From Atribacterota bacterium (GTDB lineage: Bacteria > Atribacterota > Phoenicimicrobiia > Phoenicimicrobiales > Stramentimicrobiaceae), in assembly GCA_028717805.1 (NCBI GenBank), contig JAQUNC010000010.1:1-54554 (forward strand): a stretch of DNA of 54,554 bases, in the 5' to 3' direction. Positions 37,592-45,350 of this stretch are shown one piece after another; the first letter of the stretch is position 1; every line of letters starts with the position of its first letter. The notes below the pieces were generated by a model. That model did not search any database. It had not been told where the DNA came from and worked only from the letters and a program-made list of their open reading frames with translations. Made by a program: the position numbers and the translations under genes.

Positions 37592-38092
37592 TTAGTTTGC
37601 ACAACTTATTTTTTCAGTAGCCATCTCTTCATAAGTACAATTTAGAATTTCAAATACATTACCAAAGGGGTCCTGGCAATAAGCCGTCTGACATCCTGGA
37701 AAAAGTTCCCAAACTTTACTGATCATCTTGCCTTTATGTTTAATAATCTTTTGGATTGTCTCATCTAAATCTGAGACATTAAAGGAAATATGAAAAATAC
37801 CCGATTTCCAATATTCAAAATTTCTTTTTCTTATAGTTGATTTTGGTTCTATGAATTCAAATAATTCCAATCCAACGCCATTATTAGTTATTAGATGGGC
37901 AACCTTTACTTCCATCATTTTACTACCAAATATATCCTTTCTTCTTTCTTTTTTCTTCTCTTCGCTACAATAACTCTTTTTAGGCATGCTCAATTCCTTT
38001 AAGCCAAATACTTTTTTATAAAAGTTCACTGCAAGCTTTAAATTTGTGACTGATAGTCCAACATGCTGGAAAGAAATTACTTTTTCAGACAT
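37592..38092 (-). CDS. VOC-superfamily (glyoxalase/dioxygenase-like) protein
   Basis: This 166-aa vicinal-oxygen-chelate protein has the paired beta-alpha-beta-beta-beta pattern. Metal-ligand candidates are the His in ISFQHVGLSV, a Glu in GVGLELFEF, the His in GIFHISFNV and the Glu in DPFGNVFEIL. I use the ATG at 38092 because AAAGGTGG lies about 10 nt upstream; a GTG five codons earlier overlaps that site. VOC proteins in sugar-acid clusters may act as isomerases or lactone or dioxygenase enzymes. The reaction here is unknown. It sits between TRAP and SDR genes of the island. Confidence 0.85.
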   Translation of the reverse strand: MSEKVISFQHVGLSVTNLKLAVNFYKKVFGLKELSMPKKSYCSEEKKKERRKDIFGSKMMEVKVAHLITNNGVGLELFEFIEPKSTIRKRNFEYWKSGIFHISFNVSDLDETIQKIIKHKGKMISKVWELFPGCQTAYCQDPFGNVFEILNCTYEEMATEKISCAN

Positions 38093-38183
38093 TTTTTGAA
38101 GTACCACCTTTAATTATTATTCTTCAATTTTCAAATTAATTTAACTGCTAAATTCTACCTATAATAATTATTCTTATAACAAT

Positions 38184-38951
38184 TTAACTTACAGTAAATC
38201 CACCATCGACAATAATAGTTTCCCCATTAATGTAGCTTGATGAATCGGATACCAAAAATAAAACAGCTTCTGCAACCTCTTCAGGTAATCCAAATCTTTT
38301 CATTGGAATTCTCTTAAGAATATCATTATTAATATCTTTACTGGTTTTTCCAGTCATTTCAGTTTTTATAAATCCTGGAGCAACACAATTGACACGAATA
38401 CCAGATTCAGCTAAATCAAAAGCAAGACTTTTGGTAAGAGAAATTACACCAGCCTTTGATGATCTATAATGATTCCCTGCGGGACCAAAACCACCAAAGT
38501 TTGCAGCAGTAGAAGCTATGTTAACTATCCTGCCATATTTTTGTTTTATCATCAATTTAGCAACTTTCTGAGAACATAAGAACATACCTTTTAAATTAAC
38601 TGTTAGGACATTATCCCACTGGTCTTCAGGAATTTCTTGGAAAGGAATCTTAAAGCCGTCTAAAGTTTTATAGGAAATGCCGGCATTATTAACAAGAATA
38701 TCAATTCTTCCAAATCTTTTAATAGCTTTTCCAATCATATTGTCAACATGTAATTTATCAGATACATCACCAATTACTGGTATTGAAATAAATCCTAAAT
38801 CTTCTAAATAATTTGAAAACTTCGTAGCTCTTTCTTTTTCTATATCATTAATAACTAATTTAGCGCCTTCTTCTGCTAATTTTTTGGCAATAGAAGCTCC
38901 AATCCCTTGGCCTGAACCTGTTATAAAAGCTACTTTATCTTTTAACTCCAT
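38184..38951 (-). CDS. Short-chain dehydrogenase/reductase (SDR), first copy
   Basis: This 255-aa classical SDR has the cofactor motif [16 protein letters not shown] after the second strand (suggesting NAD preference through the acidic residue), NNAG, and the catalytic Tyr and Lys in YRSSK. The C-terminal [18 protein letters not shown] is typical of FabG and sugar dehydrogenases. The start at 38951 has AAGGTGA upstream; a GTG four codons earlier is possible. In this island it most likely oxidises a sugar-acid or polyol intermediate rather than acting in fatty-acid synthesis, since no fab gene is near. Confidence 0.9.
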   Translation of the reverse strand: MELKDKVAFITGSGQGIGASIAKKLAEEGAKLVINDIEKERATKFSNYLEDLGFISIPVIGDVSDKLHVDNMIGKAIKRFGRIDILVNNAGISYKTLDGFKIPFQEIPEDQWDNVLTVNLKGMFLCSQKVAKLMIKQKYGRIVNIASTAANFGGFGPAGNHYRSSKAGVISLTKSLAFDLAESGIRVNCVAPGFIKTEMTGKTSKDINNDILKRIPMKRFGLPEEVAEAVLFLVSDSSSYINGETIIVDGGFTVS

Positions 38952-39049
38952 TTGTTGAATCACCTTGTTATTTATTAAGTTATTTAAAATTATAATAATT
39001 CGTAATTAATTAAGTAAAATTATTCAGTGAATTATATTAAATATAATAA

Positions 39050-39979
39050 TCAGCATGGCCAGGCAACGGTATAGATGTGCTTACCTCCGTCAGAAGGCCC
39101 TTTAAGTAATTTATCTATCTCTTCTTTATCGCGCTGGGTCATATATTTTGCATCCGGTAAAACTCCTGGTGGAAACTTTCCCAGGATATCATTGTGCAGT
39201 TTAACAACATAATCCAGATATGTTTCAATGGCTTTAAAGGCTTTTTCCGCTTTAGCCAGTGAGGGCTTTCCTAAAACTCCTTCCGGATATATGACACATT
39301 CAATTCCACCACCACCAATATGGCTCTGACCGGGTATAGGACAACCGTAAATATCTCCACCCTTATCAATATGCCCTTCCGGTAAAAATCCCCAGGTTTT
39401 GGTATCCATGACATTTTCCATCTGGATGAATTCCGGGAATAAGGCCAGACAGATGGAATTTTCTGCCTCATCTCCATGCCGAAATACAGTTTCAAATTCT
39501 CCACCATGAGCTTTATCCATCAAGCCAACCCCCATAATTTTGGGCACATCCAGGAAGATAATGACTGCTGGCACCTGATATCTCTTCCCCCACTCCTGAA
39601 TAGCAGATGGGATTATGTATTCTTGACCGTGACTGCTCATAATAATTTGTTTCCGAAAACCTGCATTCCAAAAACCAGTAATAATTGCTCTCATATAGGC
39701 AGCATTCACCTCATCGGGAATAGGAACAGTTCCTTTCTGCCCTAAATGGGAAAAGGGATGAGAAGCAAACCAGACCGGCTCGCTTACTGTACACCCAGTT
39801 TTCTGAGCAATCAGTTCACATATACGGGTAACAATAAAGGTATCCTCACCGTAAGGTTGGGCATCTCCATGATTTTCTGTAGATCCCAAAGGGATAAGAA
39901 GTATATCATTTTTTTTGAGTCTTTCCTCCACATCCTTTTTAGTCATAGTCTGAAAATAAATCTTATCCGGTTTTTCCAT
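39050..39979 (-). CDS. Creatininase-family metal-dependent hydrolase
   Basis: This 309-aa protein belongs to the creatininase/formamide-hydrolase family. The metal-binding motif is IPLGSTENHGDAQPYGEDT, with SSHGQEYI and an acidic AHGGEFETV further on. I use the ATG at 39979 (GGGAGGT 4 nt upstream) instead of the upstream ATG at 40015. In sugar catabolism this family includes 3-dehydro-scyllo-inosose hydrolase (IolN of Thermotoga), and here MDR and Gfo/Idh/MocA dehydrogenases are present as well. A ring-opening hydrolase or lactonase role is thus inferred. Its ribosome-binding site lies in a perfect inverted repeat. Confidence 0.85.
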   Translation of the reverse strand: MEKPDKIYFQTMTKKDVEERLKKNDILLIPLGSTENHGDAQPYGEDTFIVTRICELIAQKTGCTVSEPVWFASHPFSHLGQKGTVPIPDEVNAAYMRAIITGFWNAGFRKQIIMSSHGQEYIIPSAIQEWGKRYQVPAVIIFLDVPKIMGVGLMDKAHGGEFETVFRHGDEAENSICLALFPEFIQMENVMDTKTWGFLPEGHIDKGGDIYGCPIPGQSHIGGGGIECVIYPEGVLGKPSLAKAEKAFKAIETYLDYVVKLHNDILGKFPPGVLPDAKYMTQRDKEEIDKLLKGPSDGGKHIYTVAWPC

Positions 39980-39982
39980 ATG

Positions 39983-39998
39983 ACCTCCCTTGGGAGGT
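39983..39998 (-). promoter_or_regulatory. Inverted repeat that can sequester the creatininase-gene ribosome-binding site
   Basis: In the mRNA the sequence ACCTCCCAAGGGAGGT folds into a 6-7 bp GC-rich stem with a tiny loop. The 3' arm GGGAGGT is the Shine-Dalgarno of the gene, 4 nt before the ATG. Folding would block initiation unless opened, for example by a ribosome on the upstream in-frame ATG (40015). Confidence 0.6.
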
Positions 39999-40105
39999 AA
40001 ATTCCATTTACTCATTCTCTATTTACTCCTTCTTTTAATTTCAGCATAATGATATAGATTTTATTATATTTTATTTATTTTATATTAATATTTATATCTT
40101 TAATT

Positions 40106-40465
40106 CTATTTTTTATGACTCGGCAGCTGGGGAGAATAAATCCAGACAAATCGCAAGACCTCATCTCCGGTGTTTAGAATTTTATGTGATTTACCGGGAG
40201 GATTATATATGACAGTCCCAGGGTATAAATCAATTTCCTCATCTTCAGTAACAAATTTTCCATTCCCTGACATAAAGTACATTACTTCTTCTTCAAGATC
40301 ATGCTTGTGTTCCGGAACCATCCCACCGGGATAGGTTTCGTTAATACCCATAGCAATATTCTTTGCTCCTACAGTTTTTTCAGATACTAATATCCATGAC
40401 GTTCTTGGGGGATCCCTCCTTATTCCCTTTATATCCTTAATACGAACAACTTTCACCTGTGACAT
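40106..40465 (-). CDS. Cupin-domain protein
   Basis: This 119-aa single-domain cupin has both conserved motifs: motif 1 around PGGMVPEHKHDLEEEVMYF (two His and a Glu as metal ligands) and motif 2 around PGTVIYNPPGKSHKILN. Small cupins in sugar-acid operons act as isomerases or are of unknown role. GGAGG lies 7 nt before the ATG. It is preceded by the second SDR (20-bp gap) and followed by the creatininase gene after 126 bp. Confidence 0.88.
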   Translation of the reverse strand: MSQVKVVRIKDIKGIRRDPPRTSWILVSEKTVGAKNIAMGINETYPGGMVPEHKHDLEEEVMYFMSGNGKFVTEDEEIDLYPGTVIYNPPGKSHKILNTGDEVLRFVWIYSPQLPSHKK

Positions 40466-40485
40466 ATTGTTTCCTCCATTTAAAA

Positions 40486-41232
40486 TTATCGTATTAATAT
40501 TCCACCATTTACATCAAGCGAGACACCGGTAATCCAGTCCGATTTATTAGAAGATAAAAATACTGCAGCATCAGCAATATCCTCTGGTAAACCATCCTTT
40601 TGGATGGCTCGGCCTACATTCCAGCTGGTAAAAACCTCTGCCGGATACTGTTTGGTTTGTTCGGTTAAAATGGGACCGGGGCAAATTGAGTTTACATAAA
40701 TCCCACTTGGACCAAGCTCTCGCGCTAAGGTCTGGGTTAAACCAATAATACCCGCTTTGGAAGCAGCATAGTTTACACCTACTCCCGGACGCCCAGTTCT
40801 CCCTCCTAAAGAAGCTATGTTTACAATCTTACCTCTTTTTTGTTTTTCCATATAAGGGATGACACTCTTGCTACAGATAAAGGTACCATTCAAATTTACC
40901 TTGATTACCAGATTAAAATCTTCTAGTGACATTTCTTTTATTGGTCTATGTAAAGAAATTCCAGCATTGTTCACCAGGATGTCAATCCTGCCAAACTTTT
41001 CATAAACTATTTGCATAGCCTTTTTAATGATATTTTCATCAGTCACATCAGCTTTAATAGCGATAACTTTTTCTCCGGAGGAATCTAATTCCCGAGCCAG
41101 GTGATCAATCAAATCATATTGGATATCAAATAAAGCCAGCAAGGCACCTTCCTGAAAAAACTTCTCTGCAATGGATTTACCCAATCCCTTTCCTGCTCCG
41201 GTAACAATTGCCACACAGTCTTTAATTTGCAT
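40486..41232 (-). CDS. Short-chain dehydrogenase/reductase (SDR), second copy
   Basis: This 248-aa classical SDR has TGAGKGLGKS, LFDIQYD (Asp after strand 2, favouring NAD), VNNAGIS and the catalytic YAASK. The C-terminal WITGVSLDVNGGI is family-typical. It resembles gluconate 5-dehydrogenase and FabG-like sugar dehydrogenases, and differs clearly from the other SDR in this island. It follows the Ldh_2 gene by 27 bp and precedes the cupin by 20 bp. AAGGGAG is upstream of the ATG. Confidence 0.9.
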   Translation of the reverse strand: MQIKDCVAIVTGAGKGLGKSIAEKFFQEGALLALFDIQYDLIDHLARELDSSGEKVIAIKADVTDENIIKKAMQIVYEKFGRIDILVNNAGISLHRPIKEMSLEDFNLVIKVNLNGTFICSKSVIPYMEKQKRGKIVNIASLGGRTGRPGVGVNYAASKAGIIGLTQTLARELGPSGIYVNSICPGPILTEQTKQYPAEVFTSWNVGRAIQKDGLPEDIADAAVFLSSNKSDWITGVSLDVNGGILIR

Positions 41233-41259
41233 AAATACAAACTCCCTTCCTGTTAAATT

Positions 41260-42294
41260 CTATAACCTCAGCTTACTACCTATCTGAGATAAAATATCAT
41301 TCAACTTTTCTACAGTGGATAAGGCAAGTTCGATACCTTCATTTTTTGCTTTTTCTTCTTTTAGGAATTCTATCTCACCAGGTAAATATATCTCTGAAAC
41401 ATCTTTTACCTTTTTTAAATTTTTCACAGAATCAATATAGTGATCCACCTGAGAAATAAACTCTTCTAAATTAAGAAAGTATTCAATATTGATTGCCACG
41501 CAAAACATACCCACCCCGGTTTCCCCTTCTAATTTGTGAAAGGTTTTTACCTCAGTCCCGTATTTAGAACCAGAAAGCATTCCAGCTAAAATATCAATAA
41601 TGATAGCCAAACCAGACCCTTTAGGACCCGCAATAGGAAGTAAAGTACCCTTTAGTGCCTCCTCAGGATTGGTTGTTGGATTTCCTTCCGTATCTAAAGC
41701 CCAATTTAAGGGAATGGATTTCTTGTTTCTAGAAGCTTGTCGGATTTTCCCTCGCGCCACAAGACTGGATGACATATCTAAAAGAATTGTTCTTCTATTT
41801 TTTGCTGGAATGGATATAGAAAAAGGATTGGTACCAATAAAAGCTTCCCTGCTTCCCCAGGGAGCTATGGCAGGAGCGGCATTACTGGCAGCTATACCTA
41901 TCATTCCAGCTTTGGAAGCTATTTCGGTATAATATCCTAAGAAACTAATATTATTGGTATTTTTAACAGATGTGATGGCATTACCAAAATCCTTTGCCTT
42001 CTCAACACTTATTTCCATTGCTCTTCTTGCTGCTAATTGACCTAAGCCATTTCCTCCGTCCATTATAGTAACTGCGCCCATTTCTTTAATAACATCAATT
42101 TTAGTAGGAATACTTATCATGCCGGCTTGAATACGATCAAAAATGGGAATTAATAAGTAGGTTCCATGGGTAGAAATGCCTCTCAAATCTGCCTTTACCA
42201 GACAGTCAGCAGCTAATGAAGCATTTGTTTCACCCTCTCCGTAAGCCTTTAATATTTCAGTAGCAATCTTTTTGAGCTGTTCTTCTTTAATCAT
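41260..42294 (-). CDS. Malate/L-lactate dehydrogenase (Ldh_2) family oxidoreductase
   Basis: This 344-aa enzyme is of the Ldh_2 family, which includes L-sulfolactate, ureidoglycolate and 2,3-diketo-L-gulonate (YiaK) dehydrogenases. Visible features are GISTHGTYLL with the active-site His, GIAASNAAPAIAPWG, the GTNPFSISIPA motif and GPKGSGLAIIIDILAG. It would interconvert a 2-keto and a 2-hydroxy acid with NAD(P)H. Its ATG lies inside the rraA-like gene (8-bp overlap). YiaK pairs with a TRAP transporter (YiaMNO) in E. coli, which parallels the context here. Confidence 0.92.
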   Translation of the reverse strand: MIKEEQLKKIATEILKAYGEGETNASLAADCLVKADLRGISTHGTYLLIPIFDRIQAGMISIPTKIDVIKEMGAVTIMDGGNGLGQLAARRAMEISVEKAKDFGNAITSVKNTNNISFLGYYTEIASKAGMIGIAASNAAPAIAPWGSREAFIGTNPFSISIPAKNRRTILLDMSSSLVARGKIRQASRNKKSIPLNWALDTEGNPTTNPEEALKGTLLPIAGPKGSGLAIIIDILAGMLSGSKYGTEVKTFHKLEGETGVGMFCVAINIEYFLNLEEFISQVDHYIDSVKNLKKVKDVSEIYLPGEIEFLKEEKAKNEGIELALSTVEKLNDILSQIGSKLRL

Positions 42295-42970
42295 TAGGAT
42301 CTTCCTCTATTAAACCTAAAGATTTAAACACTTCATCCAATTTGTTATATTCCACACTGGTCACTCCTGACTTCAGGGCTTGTGCCTTTACCTTTTCTTT
42401 TTGTACTCTCTCCAAAGATTTAGCTAATACTTCTTCGCACTCTTCGTGTTTTACGATAACCATTCCATCATCATCTCCCAAGATAAGGTCCCCGGGATTA
42501 ACAGTTACTCCGCCAAAATTAATAGGATAATTTATCAAACCGAGTGTTTTCTTGACTGTACCCTTGATACAGGTTCCTCTACAATAAACTTTGTATCCCT
42601 GGTTGATGATATCTTCCGAATCTCTCACACATCCATCAATGGCTAATCCTTCTAATCCTTTCACTCGAGCCTGGGTAGCCATTAAATCGCCCCAATAGCC
42701 ATAGTCATATTCATTTCCTACAGTAGCAACTATCACATCGCCCGAACAGGATATGGCTAACGCCTTATGTAACATAAGATTATCACCTGGACTACATTGA
42801 ACAGTAAAAGCTGGGCCACATATCTTTATTCCTTTAGCTAATGGCTTTATCCTGGAATCAACGAAACCCTTTTTTCCTGAAGCTTCGTAAACAGTAGCTA
42901 CAGAAACTCTTCTAAACTTTTCAACTATTTCCTTTGATGCTCTTGGTATGCTGGTAATAACATGTATCAT
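42287..42970 (-). CDS. RraA-family aldolase/decarboxylase-like protein
   Basis: This 227-aa protein is of the RraA/HMG-aldolase family. It contains a D-X20-R-D pattern (from GDLMAT to DGCVRD), the metal and substrate motif of class II pyruvate aldolases such as 4-hydroxy-4-methyl-2-oxoglutarate aldolase. GGVTVNPGDLILGDDDGMVIV is also typical. It could cleave a 4-hydroxy-2-oxo acid to pyruvate or decarboxylate oxaloacetate. A role as RNase E inhibitor is unlikely in this setting. It is the first structural gene after the GntR regulator, with AAAGGTGAG before the ATG. Confidence 0.88.
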   Translation of the reverse strand: MIHVITSIPRASKEIVEKFRRVSVATVYEASGKKGFVDSRIKPLAKGIKICGPAFTVQCSPGDNLMLHKALAISCSGDVIVATVGNEYDYGYWGDLMATQARVKGLEGLAIDGCVRDSEDIINQGYKVYCRGTCIKGTVKKTLGLINYPINFGGVTVNPGDLILGDDDGMVIVKHEECEEVLAKSLERVQKEKVKAQALKSGVTSVEYNKLDEVFKSLGLIEEDPND

Positions 42971-43025
42971 CTAAGGCTCACCTTTCTTTTTTATATTGTT
43001 GGTATCTTTAAATTCTTTTACTTTG

Positions 43026-43685
43026 TTAGATAAGTAAACTCTTTTCCAGCCTATTAATATATCCCTCTTTTATTCTCGCTTCATTATTATCCATATGTTC
43101 TATATATTTTCTAATTGCCATTTCTTTATCATGTAGGACAATATATTTAATAATCTCTTTGTGCTCTTCAATAGCATTTATATTCTTATTCTTATCCACA
43201 CTATCTACGGTTTTATAGGAACAATAGTAACTTCTATCCATAATATTGTTCATCTGATTGATGAAAATGGAATTATTGTAGAGGTGAAAAAACAGCAGGT
43301 GGAATTTCTTATCATATTTGTGGAAATTTTGAATATCTTTCTTTTTCAAATACTTAATCATATTTTCATTATATTCTGAAAGTATATCTACATGTTCCTT
43401 GGTTAAGGAAGAAAATATCTGTTCAAAGACATAGCAACCAACAAGTCTTCGATATTCAAATACCTCTGTGAAATATTTTTCTTTCACTTTAGGTACGTAA
43501 TATCCGATGCCAGGTAATTGCTTGATAAGCCCTTCCTGACTCAAGCGATTACAGGCTTCTCTTACCGGGCTATAGCCTATATTTATTTCCTTGGATAATT
43601 TTCTTACACTTAGATACTGACCATCGCACTGATTAATCTTCTTTTTGATTATAGAATAAGCTTTGTCACTTAATAGCATACTCAT
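43026..43685 (-). CDS. GntR-family transcriptional regulator (FadR/FCD subgroup)
   Basis: This 219-aa regulator has an N-terminal winged helix-turn-helix (about 1-70, SVRKLSKEINIGYSPVREACNRLSQEG) and a helical FCD ligand domain. The FCD metal ligands are candidates Asp/His in KYDKKFH, His in EEHKEI and His in EHMDNN. Regulators of this subgroup typically sense sugar acids or organic acids and repress the adjacent catabolic genes. It lies upstream of all 15 structural genes on the same strand, 55 bp before the rraA-like gene. Its own promoter overlaps a 21-bp inverted repeat, suggesting autoregulation. Confidence 0.93.
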   Translation of the reverse strand: MSMLLSDKAYSIIKKKINQCDGQYLSVRKLSKEINIGYSPVREACNRLSQEGLIKQLPGIGYYVPKVKEKYFTEVFEYRRLVGCYVFEQIFSSLTKEHVDILSEYNENMIKYLKKKDIQNFHKYDKKFHLLFFHLYNNSIFINQMNNIMDRSYYCSYKTVDSVDKNKNINAIEEHKEIIKYIVLHDKEMAIRKYIEHMDNNEARIKEGYINRLEKSLLI

Positions 43686-44052
43686 AACCAGATGGCTCCT
43701 TTTTATTTTTCAAGATATTCAAGGGAAACCCTCCCCCTTAAGAATCCCTTAAATAACCTCAGACTAAATAAACTATTAATCCTTTTCGTTGGTAGAACAA
43801 GAGAAAAATTTCTTCAAATTCTGGTACTATAAAATAGTTATTTATATAAATATGATATATCAGTTTTATATCAATGTCAAAAATTTAACAAACAATATTT
43901 CCTGATTAAGAAAACCATAACATACAAATCTTTATTAAAGATTGTCTTTACGATTCGTCCGAGACAGTGGTAAAATAAATTAATAATGCCTCTAAAAATT
44001 GTTATTAGAAAGCATTAGCCTTATATGATCACTGGGATTACTGGATAGAAAG
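43686..44052. other. Divergent intergenic region between gntR and hlyIII
   Basis: This 367-bp AT-rich region contains a strong promoter for gntR with an overlapping inverted repeat and a short AGGGAAACCCT-like palindromic patch near 43720. The rest shows nothing I recognise: no tRNA, no riboswitch, and no convincing promoter for hlyIII. Confidence 0.55.
43852..43880 (-). promoter_or_regulatory. gntR promoter with overlapping 21-bp inverted-repeat operator candidate
   Basis: On the minus strand TTGACA (43880-43875), 17 bp, then TATCAT (43857-43852) form a near-consensus promoter. The inverted repeat TGATATA-N7-TATATCA (43853-43873) covers the -10 and the spacer, an ideal repressor position. 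The family half-site TGGT/ACCA is absent, so binding by this GntR protein is inference. Confidence 0.68.
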
Positions 44053-44718
44053 TTGAGGAGAAGAGTCATTCTAAAAAAATTACTATCTCACCAGACAAAT
44101 GAACAATACCAAGAAATAGCTAATAGCATTACCCATGGTATTGGATCTATATTAAGCATTATCGGTTTTATTATCCTAATCTTCATAGTAATCAACAAGG
44201 GAGATGTCTGGTATATAATTAGTTTTACTATCTATGGCACAACACTGGTTTTTCTTTATCTGTGCTCTACCATATACCATGGTTTATCTGATAAAAAAAG
44301 AAAATATTTATTCCAAGTTCTGGACCATATTGCCATTTATCTTCTTATTGCCGGTTCTTATACCCCATTAACTCTAATATCGCTGAGGGGACCATGGGGC
44401 TGGACTATTTTGGGAATAATATGGCTCATTGCTCTTATCGGTATATTAATGAAAGTATTCTTTTTTACAAAAACACAGGTTATTTCGACAATTCTATATA
44501 TAATAATGGGATGGCTTATTGTGGTAGCGGCAAAACCTCTAATCGCTACTATCCCTGCAGGAATGCTACACTTAATAATTGCTGGCGGTTTATGCTATTC
44601 ATCGGGCATTATCTTCTTTATAACACCCAGAATACCATATAATCACACTATCTGGCACCTCTTTGTCTTAGCAGGAAGCTTTATCCATTTTTGGGGATAT
44701 TACTTGTTCCTGGCCTAA
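44053..44718 (+). CDS. Hemolysin III / PAQR-family membrane protein
   Basis: This roughly 220-aa protein has seven hydrophobic helices of the HlyIII/YqfA/PAQR type. The conserved residues are the HGIGS motif after SITHGIG, the SxxxH of CSTIYHGL, the Asp of LDHIAIYLLIAGSYTP and the HxxxH of IWHLFVLAGSFIHFWG, which bind zinc. The function is unclear in bacteria; hemolysis is not established for most members. The start is ambiguous: a TTG at 44053 has a poor ribosome-binding site, whereas an ATT at 44068 has AGGAG 7 nt upstream. No ATG or GTG exists before the HGIGS motif. Confidence 0.9.
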   Translation: MRRRVILKKLLSHQTNEQYQEIANSITHGIGSILSIIGFIILIFIVINKGDVWYIISFTIYGTTLVFLYLCSTIYHGLSDKKRKYLFQVLDHIAIYLLIAGSYTPLTLISLRGPWGWTILGIIWLIALIGILMKVFFFTKTQVISTILYIIMGWLIVVAAKPLIATIPAGMLHLIIAGGLCYSSGIIFFITPRIPYNHTIWHLFVLAGSFIHFWGYYLFLA

Positions 44719-44747
44719 CATAAATTATTTTAAAATGTGATTTTTAA

Positions 44748-44766
44748 TTATGTTATAATCTACACT
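44748..44766 (+). promoter_or_regulatory. Extended -10 promoter before lspA
   Basis: TGTTATAAT (TATAAT at 44754-44759 with an upstream TG) lies 38 bp before the lspA ATG. The -35 region is poor (TAAAAT), as is usual for extended -10 promoters. Confidence 0.45.
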
Positions 44767-44797
44767 GTTATAAGTAAAAATTTAATGTCGAGAAAAT

Positions 44798-45322
44798 ATG
44801 AAGAAAAAATGGTTTAATTTTCTTATTAATATGCCTAAGGCATCATTACTTTTGTTGGTATCCCTTTTTTGTGTGGGTTGTGATCAAACCACTAAGTTTA
44901 CTGCTCAGAGAGTACTGGAACCTGATTCGGTTACTAAACTATTAGGTGGCATCATTAGAATACAATTGGCTCAAAATGAAGGTTCCTTTTTGGGTTTAGG
45001 CTCTTCTCTATCAGCTGAATGGAGACTCTGGATTTTTATTATTCTGGTCGCAATTATATTAGTTATTCTGCTAATTTATTATTTCCATTTCGAAGCCGGT
45101 AACAAATTATCGACTCTGGCCTTATCCTTAATAATTAGCGGTGGATTCAGTAATTTAATTGATCGCATTATCCATGACGGTATTGTTATTGATTTTCTTA
45201 ATATAGGAATAGGAAATTTAAGAACCGGAATATTAAACATAGCTGATGTGTCTATCACATCAGGAATGGTATTATTATTGGTTTCTTATTTCATAAAAAA
45301 GAGTCAGGGATATTTTCAATAA
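44798..45322 (+). CDS. lspA: Lipoprotein signal peptidase (signal peptidase II)
   Basis: LspA is the membrane aspartic protease that removes the signal peptide from diacylglyceryl-modified prolipoproteins. The 174-aa protein has four membrane helices and the conserved boxes CDQTTKF, QNEGSFLG, SGGFSNLIDR with the first catalytic Asp, DFLNI, and LNIADVSIT with the second. All essential residues are visible. An extended -10 promoter lies just upstream and the gene converges on the ribonucleotide reductase gene. Confidence 0.96.
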   Translation: MKKKWFNFLINMPKASLLLLVSLFCVGCDQTTKFTAQRVLEPDSVTKLLGGIIRIQLAQNEGSFLGLGSSLSAEWRLWIFIILVAIILVILLIYYFHFEAGNKLSTLALSLIISGGFSNLIDRIIHDGIVIDFLNIGIGNLRTGILNIADVSITSGMVLLLVSYFIKKSQGYFQ

Positions 45323-45350
45323 ATTTCTATAGATTAATAATTATCTTCGC

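Noticed and set aside
42287-42970. rraA-like gene as a ribonuclease E regulator
   Set aside because: Its place between a GntR regulator and an Ldh_2 dehydrogenase, plus the D-X20-R-D aldolase pattern, favours a metabolic enzyme.
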